From positions 186,001-250,000 of the forward strand of contig DJXN01000013.1 of the NCBI GenBank assembly GCA_002449765.1: 64,000 nucleotides of DNA. The letters are read 5' to 3'. This document shows positions 51,194-59,100 of the stretch, piece by piece. The notes below the pieces were generated by a model. The model worked only from the letters and a program-made list of their open reading frames with translations, ran no database searches and was not told where the DNA came from. The stretch comes from Fibrobacter sp. UBA7003. GTDB lineage: Bacteria > Fibrobacterota > Fibrobacteria > Fibrobacterales > Fibrobacteraceae. Both the position numbers and the translations under genes were made by a program. Position 1 is the first letter of the stretch. Every line of letters begins with the position of its first letter.

Positions 51194-53362
51194 ATGTTCC
51201 CATTGTTTCTACTAGTCGCATTCCTCGCGCCTGTCGCTTTCGCGCAGGACGTGTTCATTACCGTCGACCAGTTCGGGTACCGCCCCGATGCAAAGAAGGT
51301 CGCCGTATTGCGTAGCCCCGAGGTGGGTTACGATGCGTCGCTCTCGTATACTCCGGGTGATGTGATGGAGGTCGTGGACAGCGCGACCACGAAGGTCGTA
51401 TTTTCCGGAGCACCGGTCGCTTTCCAGGAGGGTGCAATCGATACCGCCTCGGGCGATAAAATCTGGTGGTTCGATTTCTCGCAGCTCAATACGCCGGGTA
51501 CTTACTTTATCCGTGACAAGGCGGATAACCTGAAGCAGTCTTTTTACTTCCGCATCCGGGACGACGTGTACAACGATATCTTGAAGGCGGCGATGCGCAT
51601 GATGTTCTACCAGCGCGTAGGCATGGCGAAAGAGGAAAAGTATGCGGGCAAGGACTGGGCCGATGATGTGAACCACGCGCAGGACAAGACGGCCCGCCTG
51701 TTTACGGACAGCACGAATGCCGCGACGGAACGTGACGTGAGTGGCGGGTGGTTCGATGCGGGCGACTTCAACAAGTACACCATCTGGAACGGCAACTACA
51801 TCGAGACGCTTCTGCGCGCCTACATGGACGTGCCACGTGCATTTACCGACGACTACAACATTCCCGAATCGGGCAACGGGATTCCCGATGTTCTCGACGA
51901 GGTGAAGTGGGGAATGGATCACCTGCTCCGCATGCAGAATGCTGATGGCTCGGTGCTCTCGGTGGTTGACGAGGACCACGTATCGCCCCCTTCGGCGGCG
52001 ACGGGCCGCAGTTACTACGGCGCCCCCAACGCGATGTCCGCTTACTCTGCGGCGAAGGCGTTCGCGCTCGGTTCCATTGTGGCGGGCAAGCGCGGGAACA
52101 CCGAATATGCGGCGACGCTCAAGGATGCCGCCCAGCGTGCCTACAAGTGGGCCGAGGCTCACCCGGATTCCATGTTCTACAACAACAAGGCGGAATACGG
52201 CACCAAGGACCTTGCGGCAGGCCAGCAGGAAATCGATACCAACTACACGACGGGTGCACGCTTCGCGGTGAAGGTGGCATCGGACTTCGCGATGTACGAA
52301 CTCACCGGCGATGCGAAATACCTCGGGCGTTTCGAGGCGACTCCCGATAGCCTGCCCCTGATGCGGCAGTACGGCAGCTGGGCGCTCGACCAGTACCGCG
52401 TTGCGCACGACCTGCTCTATCTGCAGTACCTGGGCTACAAGGATGCGGATGCCGACGTGAAGGGAATCGTGCAGGAACGCTTCGTCTCGATTTTTGGACA
52501 AAGTAAGTATATTGCGGCGGGCCTGGGGGATGACGGCTACCGTTCCTACATCCGCGATTACAACTGGGGTTCCAATTCGGCGAAGGCTTCGAGCGGGCTT
52601 TTGTTCGGCAAGATGGCGGCCTACGAAGGCGCGACCTCTGCAGAGGCGCTCACATGGCACGATGCCGCGGAAGATTACCTGCACTACCTGCACGGCGTGA
52701 ACCCGTTCGGCATGGTGTATCTCTCGAACATGGGTGGCTACGGTGCAGGCAAGAGCGTCACCAAGTTCTATCACGGATGGTTTACGGGCGACAATCCCGC
52801 TCCGGGCTACGTGACGGGTGGCGCGAACTCCCGCTATGCGTGGGCGGCCTGCTGCAAGCAGTACGATGCCGACAATTCTGCGAAGGGTTGCGGGAGTGCC
52901 GCGAACAACGCGCTCTGCTATGCGGTATCGCTCCCGGTCGGGGAACCGCACGCAAAGATGTACGCGAACATCAACGAGGGCTGGCCCATCGATTCCTGGG
53001 AACTCACGGAACCCTCTCTCGGGTACCAGACTGCGTATATCCGGCTCATCTCGCGATTCGTGAAGCAGAAGGGCGTGGATATCGGGGAAAAGTTCGGGAG
53101 CGGCTCGACGGATGCCGTGAAGCCTGTCGCCGCGCCGGCAGTGAACCTGAATGTAGCGCTCGCGGGCAATACCCTTGAGGTCGTGAGTTCGGGCGACATT
53201 CGCGAAATCCGCCTGTTCGACGTGAACAATCGCGAAACCCTGCGCTGGAATGGGAATGCCCGCCGCGTTTCGCTGGATATTTCCACGCTGAAGCCGGGAG
53301 TGTATGCTGTGAGGGCGGTTTCGGGCGCAAAAACGGTGACTCGCCTGGTGCTCAGGCGGTAG
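51194..53362 (+). CDS. Secreted GH9 endoglucanase with N-terminal Ig-like domain and sorting-like tail
   Basis: A 722-residue cellulase. Signal peptide 1-17 (FLAPVAFA). Residues about 20-120 are the Ig-like CelD_N domain (QFGYRPDAKKVAVLRS). Residues 125-640 are the (alpha/alpha)6 GH9 barrel: VSGGWFDAGDFNKYT with catalytic-base aspartates D188 and D191, GVNPFGMVYLSNMGGYGAGKSV, GYVTGGANS, and SWELTEPSLGYQTAYIRL, which supplies the acid glutamate. The last 70 residues (GDIREIRLFDVNNRE, LKPGVYAVRAVSGAKTVTRLVLRR) look like a type IX-type sorting domain. The ATG at 51194 is chosen because the signal peptide begins there. No strong ribosome site is seen. Confidence 0.93.
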   Translation: MFPLFLLVAFLAPVAFAQDVFITVDQFGYRPDAKKVAVLRSPEVGYDASLSYTPGDVMEVVDSATTKVVFSGAPVAFQEGAIDTASGDKIWWFDFSQLNTPGTYFIRDKADNLKQSFYFRIRDDVYNDILKAAMRMMFYQRVGMAKEEKYAGKDWADDVNHAQDKTARLFTDSTNAATERDVSGGWFDAGDFNKYTIWNGNYIETLLRAYMDVPRAFTDDYNIPESGNGIPDVLDEVKWGMDHLLRMQNADGSVLSVVDEDHVSPPSAATGRSYYGAPNAMSAYSAAKAFALGSIVAGKRGNTEYAATLKDAAQRAYKWAEAHPDSMFYNNKAEYGTKDLAAGQQEIDTNYTTGARFAVKVASDFAMYELTGDAKYLGRFEATPDSLPLMRQYGSWALDQYRVAHDLLYLQYLGYKDADADVKGIVQERFVSIFGQSKYIAAGLGDDGYRSYIRDYNWGSNSAKASSGLLFGKMAAYEGATSAEALTWHDAAEDYLHYLHGVNPFGMVYLSNMGGYGAGKSVTKFYHGWFTGDNPAPGYVTGGANSRYAWAACCKQYDADNSAKGCGSAANNALCYAVSLPVGEPHAKMYANINEGWPIDSWELTEPSLGYQTAYIRLISRFVKQKGVDIGEKFGSGSTDAVKPVAAPAVNLNVALAGNTLEVVSSGDIREIRLFDVNNRETLRWNGNARRVSLDISTLKPGVYAVRAVSGAKTVTRLVLRR

Positions 53363-53422
53363 CCGCGCCGAAATATTGTATCTTTAAGGGACATGTTCCG
53401 CTTGTGAACGAAGGAATTGATT

Positions 53423-54178
53423 ATGAAACCTGGTAAGACCGAACTTCGCCTGAACGCTGAAATCGAGAAACGCGGTGCGCTTTTTGCCGTACTGCTCGAC
53501 CCCGATACATCCGACGAGGCCGCGTTCGTGAAGGCGGGTGCGATGGCCGCCGAGAACGGTGCCGACCTGCTCCTGGTGGGCGGTTCTTACCTGGGCAACT
53601 TCACGCTTCCCAAGCAGGTGGCAGCCCTCAAGGCCAACGTGGACCTGCCCGTGGTGCTTTTCCCGGGTGGCGCTTCGCAGGTCGTTCCCGGTTTCGACGC
53701 GATGCTCTTCATGACCCTCGTGAGCGGCCGCAACCCGAACTACCTCATCGACGAGCAGGTGCGTGGAGGCGCGCTCGTGCGTGCACTCAACATGGAAGCC
53801 ATCCCGACGGCATATCAGCTCATCAACAGCGGCAAGCGTACCACCGTGGAATACATCAGCGGGACCATGCCTGTGCCCGCGAACAAGCCCAAGCTCAGCA
53901 TGGTGAACTCCATCGCGGCAGAACTCATGGGTATGCGCTATGTGTACCTGGAAGCAGGCAGCGGCGCCGAAGAGCCCGTGCCCGTGGAGCACATCGCTTA
54001 TACCCGTAAGGCCACCGAGATGACCATCATCACCGGCGGTGGAATCAAGGACCCGCAGACGGCCGCCATCCGCGTGGCCGCAGGCGCGAACATCATCGTG
54101 ACCGGCACGCTCTGGGAAAAGGTCGAAGACCCGGCGCTTTTGAAAGAGTTTGCTTCGGCAATTCACGTGAAGGGCTAA
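53423..54178 (+). CDS. Geranylgeranylglyceryl phosphate synthase family protein (GGGPS/PcrB-like)
   Basis: A 251-residue (beta/alpha)8 enzyme. LFAVLLDPDTSDE, ADLLLVGGSYLG, LPVVLFPGGASQVVPGFDAMLFMTLVSGRNPNYLI, YVYLEAGSGAEEPV, TIITGGGIKDPQTA and AAGANIIVTGTLWEK are family signatures. The archaeal enzyme makes the first ether bond of membrane lipids from sn-glycerol-1-phosphate. PcrB in firmicutes uses heptaprenyl diphosphate. The FCB superphylum, to which Fibrobacter belongs, is known to carry this gene. Product in this organism unknown. Start 53423 has AAGGA at good distance; a TTG six bases earlier is an alternative. Confidence 0.9.
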   Translation: MKPGKTELRLNAEIEKRGALFAVLLDPDTSDEAAFVKAGAMAAENGADLLLVGGSYLGNFTLPKQVAALKANVDLPVVLFPGGASQVVPGFDAMLFMTLVSGRNPNYLIDEQVRGGALVRALNMEAIPTAYQLINSGKRTTVEYISGTMPVPANKPKLSMVNSIAAELMGMRYVYLEAGSGAEEPVPVEHIAYTRKATEMTIITGGGIKDPQTAAIRVAAGANIIVTGTLWEKVEDPALLKEFASAIHVKG

Positions 54179-54428
54179 AAAACTTCGTAATACTTCGTTG
54201 CCCCCGACCTCACGTACGCTTAGTACGCTACGGTCGGTAAGGCGCCTCGTCTTACTCGCTTTTGAGCCTTTCAGAAAAACTCATCATTTTACTTCGTTGC
54301 CCCCGACTTTAAATGCTGTCATCCTCGGTGCATAGCGGAGGGGATCCATACATTTCTATACCCTCACTTTTTCTCCCTAGCGCGGGCTGTGCAAACTCAA
54401 CCCGGATTTTGTATATTTTATCTGTTGT
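54179..54428. other. Intergenic region with short repeats
   Basis: TACTTCGTTGCCCCCGAC occurs twice (54191-54208 and 54290-54307). CCGACC...GGTCGG forms a long-loop inverted repeat around 54207-54237. TGTCATCCTCGG...GAGGGGATCC near 54317-54347 resembles other intergenic hairpins in the window. No gene. It marks the left edge of the AT-rich island. Confidence 0.6.
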
Positions 54429-54986
54429 ATGCAAATATCGGAAAAAATATTTAAAGCGGTCGAGTTTTTTAAAAAGAAGGATTTGTGGGCGAAAATAGCC
54501 TTTACCATAATCTTTCTTTCGTATTTGTCTTGTATTCGCGCATGTTTTAATCCTGATCCAATGGCAGCGGATACTTTTCCTATTTATGAAAATGGAGATA
54601 AAAATCTAAAGCAATGTGAATTGGATGGCAAGAAGCTTTTTCTAGAACAAGAGTTTCAGAACAATTCCTTTTGGTATAACTTTTTTGTTGATTCTAGGGC
54701 TTATCATGTTTGGCATCTCCAATACCAGGACGATGATAACATTAAGAAAAATATTTTGACATATAAATTTGCGCCCAGCAGTGGAGGTATTGGTGGGGGT
54801 GTTGTTCAAGGAACGGGTATTGGAATTGATGAACGGCAAGATTCTATCGTTTTTTTTTATGATGCTGAACCACTAGATGGCTTTACAATTGAGGTTAGCC
54901 CGTTTAGCGACAAAGTTGTGATTCAGAAAGTGCCCCTTAATCGGGAAATTGGCGATGCGCGCTGCTTTAAGAGGTGGTCCAATTGA
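54429..54986 (+). CDS. Membrane-anchored protein of unknown function
   Basis: A 185-residue protein with one membrane helix near the N-terminus (WAKIAFTIIFLSYLSCI) and a periplasmic or extracytoplasmic remainder with aromatic, beta-like segments (FWYNFFVDSRAYHVWHLQYQDDDN, DSIVFFYDAEPLDGFTIEV). Several cysteines (ACF, KQCELD, ARCF). AT-rich codons, unlike the GGGPS gene next door. Family unknown. It overlaps the next gene, so the two are probably co-translated. Confidence 0.6.
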   Translation: MQISEKIFKAVEFFKKKDLWAKIAFTIIFLSYLSCIRACFNPDPMAADTFPIYENGDKNLKQCELDGKKLFLEQEFQNNSFWYNFFVDSRAYHVWHLQYQDDDNIKKNILTYKFAPSSGGIGGGVVQGTGIGIDERQDSIVFFYDAEPLDGFTIEVSPFSDKVVIQKVPLNREIGDARCFKRWSN

Positions 54987-55315
54987 TTAAGAAATTGATG
55001 GATAAGCTCTTTACCTTGACCGCGTTTATTTCTGCGGTGTGCTTGACCGTTCATTATACGCCGGCAGCCTTGATAAAAGGGACCTATAGCTTTTGGTCGG
55101 ACAACGTTGTATATTTGTTATTCCCTTTAATGACGTTGATTTCGGCTGTTTTGTTGTTGCTTGATTTGTTCTCGCTGAAAATAGAGATTGTCCAAAGAAA
55201 GGTTTGGATGATTTTTGCGGCAGTTGGTGTTATTCCGATTATGCCTTTTGCCTTGTTTGGATTCTGCGCTTTTATATTAGACTTAGGTTATTCTTTTATA
55301 CTCCGCTTGTTTTAG
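54983..55315 (+). CDS. Small multi-helix membrane protein
   Basis: About 110 residues with three or four membrane helices (LFTLTAFISAVCLTVHY, NVVYLLFPLMTLISAVLLLLDLF, VWMIFAAVGVIPIMPFALFGFCAFIL). The likely start is TTG at 54983, behind GAGGTGG and overlapping the upstream stop as TTGA. GTG at 54974 or ATG at 54998 are alternatives. Unknown family. Co-translated with the upstream gene. Confidence 0.55.
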   Translation: MIKKLMDKLFTLTAFISAVCLTVHYTPAALIKGTYSFWSDNVVYLLFPLMTLISAVLLLLDLFSLKIEIVQRKVWMIFAAVGVIPIMPFALFGFCAFILDLGYSFILRLF

Positions 55316-55374
55316 AAAGGGTATCTTTTTTCCAAAAAATAGAGTATATATAAAAGCATATACTCGAGGTGTTT

Positions 55375-55713
55375 ATGGACAAAAGGTTCACTTTCGCGTT
55401 TGCGCTTGCCTTCGCGGCAGTGCAGTCGTTCGGTGCCGTGTATTACGTGGCAACCGACGGAAGCGACAGTGCGGCGGGCACAAAGGACAAGCCCTTTGCG
55501 ACGCTCAACAAGGCAAACAAGGTGGTGGCCGCGGGCGATACCGTGTGGATTCGCGGCGGCATCTACGACCTGCACGATACCGTCTATGTCCCGAGATACA
55601 AGATGACTGCTGCCATCCATTTGACTGCAAGCGGCGAAAGCGACGACAACCGCATTCATTACTTTGCCTATCCGGGAGAACGTCCGATTTTCGATGCGAC
55701 CAATCTCCCGCCC
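55375..55713 (+). pseudogene. Truncated secreted pectate-lyase-like gene (5' part only)
   Basis: A signal peptide (FAFALAFAAVQSFGA) is followed by YYVATDGSDSAAGTKDKPFATLNKANKVVAAGDTVWIRGG and HYFAYPGERPIFDATN, the beginning of a right-handed beta-helix polysaccharide lyase (PL1/PL9 style). A complete enzyme needs several hundred more residues, but similarity ends at about 55713, where a different sequence begins in another frame. The remaining codons of the frame to 55833 are nonsense for this family. GC-rich like other Fibrobacter core genes, in contrast to the flanks. Interpreted as a decayed remnant. Confidence 0.75.
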
Positions 55714-56044
55714 CGATGCCATCGATGTCGCGGTTCCGCCAAAGACAAAGCTTTCCTCGCTGCCAGAATCGCAAAGGCTTTCGTTGCATTATTTCTCGGA
55801 CAGGCGGCATACCATTGGCGTGCGCACTATTAGTGAAAACAAGAATTCCTTCAAAATTTACGATATAGAAAAAACAGTCGTTGACGTTGTCTCTAACCGG
55901 AACAAGGTGGGAATCGAAGAGACCAAGGAAATCCTGACCAATTACCTTGCAAGGCAAGACCGGAACATAAATAAACTCTATCGCTATGCAGAAAAACTTT
56001 CGTGCCTGAAAATCCTGAAGATTTATCTGGAGGTTCTTGTATGA
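55714..56044 (+). pseudogene. AbiEi-type antitoxin, C-terminal fragment
   Basis: Translated from about 55714, the frame gives DAIDVAVPPKTKLSSL, LHYFSDRRHTIGVRTI, KIYDIEKTVVDVVSNRNKVGIEE and NKLYRYAEKLSCLKILKIYLEVL. This matches the C-terminal domain of AbiEi antitoxins of type IV toxin-antitoxin systems. The N-terminal winged helix is missing, replaced by the pectate-lyase remnant. An ATG at 56041 overlaps the stop as ATGA and opens a 29-codon frame (MNVQLRLLNKSGR), a possible leftover of the partner AbiEii nucleotidyltransferase start. Confidence 0.75.
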
Positions 56045-56185
56045 ATGTCCAGTTAAGATTATTGAACAAGTCAGGGCGTATTTCAAGCCCATTGCGGAAA
56101 AAGAGAGCTGTTTTTTTTCACAATCTATAGCATTTCTCGCAAAAAGTGAGTCTTTTATGTCTGAATTCATTTATATTTCAGATGA

Positions 56186-59100
56186 ATGCCTGATTTTAGC
56201 AAATTCTTATTTTTTGATTTGGAATATAATCCCGGAACACAGAAAGTTCGGGAATATGGCTATATATTGGGTGAAGAGGAAGTTCGAGCGACAAGCCCGG
56301 CAAAATTAGAAGAAGCTTCAGATAAGGCTGAGTTTATCGTTGGACACTATATATTAAATCATGATGCGCCAATACTTAGGCAATATTTTTCTATAGATTT
56401 TCCGAATATTAAGGTTCTTGATACTTTGATGCTGTCTTCATTGCTGTTCCCTCGCAAACCCTATCATAGGTTGCGCAAGGAGTATCTACACAGCGAAGAT
56501 GAAACATCAAATCCTCTACAAGATGCGAGGCTCTGCAAAAAATTATTAGAAGATTGCATCGAAAAATGGAAAATTCTTCCATGGCAACTTCAATGTTTGT
56601 TGTTTTTATTTCTGCAGAATGAACCTGGATTTGCGCCTTTTTTTAGTCTTGTTGACATCTCTGAACGGAACGAACTTCGTTCAAAACAATTAGAAATACA
56701 GAAATGGTTTCAAAGTCAATACGAAAAAAATATTTGCCTAAATCAAAATTTTGAAAACGAATGGACTGCTTATCGCATCGAATGGTGTTTTCTTCTAATG
56801 TTATTCTGCGAAGATGGCCCTACCGACTATATTCCGCATTGGGTTCGCTATCAATATCCTCATCTTGAAGGAATTCTTCGTCGTCGACGCCTTATTCCCT
56901 GTGATAATCCGCAATGCCCTTATTGCTCCGAGCAACTAAGCTCCACCAAACAATTAAAGAAATGGTTTGGCTTCAAAGAGTTCCGCTCCTTCAATAAAAC
57001 GGAGAAGATTCCTTTACAACAACAGGTTGTAGAATCGGCGATGCGAGGGGATTCTTTATTAGCCGTGTTCCAGACGGGTGGAGGAAAGTCTATGACTTTC
57101 CAATTACCGGCTCTTATCGCCGGTAATCAAATTGGGGCTTTGACGGTCGTTATTTCTCCTATTGTTGCCTTAATGAAGGACCAAGTGGACGTTCTGACAA
57201 AACGTTTTGGAATTGAACGGGCCGCATACATAAATTCCAATCTTTCGCCACTTGAACGGAAGAGTACAATTAAGGCGATTATGGAGAACGAGAAGGATCT
57301 TCTCTATATTTCTCCGGAAGCGCTTCGTTCCAATACGATTTTCAAATTATTGAAATATCGTCGTATTGACAGGTTTGTTATTGACGAGGCGCATTGTTTT
57401 AGTGCCTGGGGACAGGACTTTCGTGTAGATTATCTTTATCTTGCTGATTTTATAAAGGATCTTGAAGAAGAAAAGAAATTGGAATCTCATATTCCTATAA
57501 GCTGTTTTACAGCTACCGCCAAGCAGGACGTCGTTGACGATATTTGCGGTTACTTCAAGAAAAGGATGAATTTAGAGTTAAAAAAGTTCGTAAGCACTGC
57601 CGCACGAACAAATCTTGATTATTCAGTGATTAATGCTTCAAAGGATTTTCATGAACGCGGTAAGGAATTAGTCAATCTGTTGAGACAGTATGATGGTCCC
57701 AAGATTATATACGCATCTACGGTGAAGACGACAGAAAAGTTGGCAGAGGGGCTGAAAGAATATGGTTTTAAAAGTGGCTGCTATAACGGACAGATGGATG
57801 CTGATGTCAAAATGGAAATTCAGGAGAAGTTCCAAAATGAAAGTATTGATACTATAGTTGCTACGACAGCTTTCGGAATGGGTGTTGACAAGGATAATGT
57901 TGAATTAGTTGCTCATTATGAGATTTCTAGTACGCTAGAAAATTATGTGCAGGAAGCTGGCCGTGCAGGCAGAAAAAAGGACATGAACGCTTTCTGTGTA
58001 GCCTTGTATAATTCAAAAGATTTGGATACTAATTTTCAAATATTGCAACAGTCAAAATTATCCGAAAAAGAAATAGGCGATATCTGGCGCGTTCTCAAAA
58101 AACAAAGCGAGAAACGCGATCGTCTTGTTATGTCTGCATTAGAAATCGCAGATAAATGCGGCTGGACAGAGCAAACAGAAAATACGAGTGGCTTGGAAAC
58201 CAAAGTCAAGCATGCGATTATGCTTCTTGAAGACCAAGGTTTCTTGAAAAGGTTGCGGAACCAAACGCAAATGTTCGGGTCATCGATTGCCATTGAAACT
58301 GTTGCACAGGTCCGAAGTGCTTTGGATAGTCCAAATGTTGACAAACAGGGGACTATAGAAAACATTGCTTTCAGGATAATGCGACATATCATTACAAAAA
58401 GATGGACAAAAACTCCTGAATGTGCGCTCGATGATATTACAGTGAATTTGGGTATTGAACGTAAAGATGCGAATGAGGCCTTACGCCTTTTACGTAGCAA
58501 GCATCTTCTGGATCAGCGCAATGACTGGAGTGCAAAAATTCAGAGGATGGGAACATTCAACAGCAAACGAATGCTTGCTCGAGCGAAAGACTTACAGGAA
58601 ATCCTATTAAAGAATTGCGAAGGACATTCTGTAGGAGAATTTTTCCCGTTAAATTTAACAAAGGTCAATGCTGCTAGAGGCGAATCTGAAACTGGAACGG
58701 AAACTAGAAAGTGTTTGCAGATAATGCGCGGCATGTTACGTTACTGGGCTCATGAGAGCATCGCAGAAATTCATCTAGTTGAAGCCGGGCACCAGTTGTA
58801 TCAGGTTGAATTCTTGACGGAAATCGAGAAAGTACATAAAAACCTTAGCGACAATTGGGAATGTTTTGAAAAAATTATTGACGTTCTGCTGATTATGCAG
58901 AAAGAGCAAGAGAATAAGAAAGATAATTCCTCTAGCGATGCAGTTTGGTTCTCTGTCGATACGCTTATTTTGAGAATTTTTGGAGCGAAAGAAGTCGAAA
59001 ACCTTGCAAGACAGGCTCAATTTGAATTTGCTTTACTTTTCTTACATCTGATAGGCGCTATAACTCTAGAAAATGGTTTGATGGTGTTCTATACCGGCCT

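Noticed and set aside
51212..52951. Long minus-strand open frame
   Set aside because: Antisense to the GH9 gene. Histidine- and arginine-rich without motifs.
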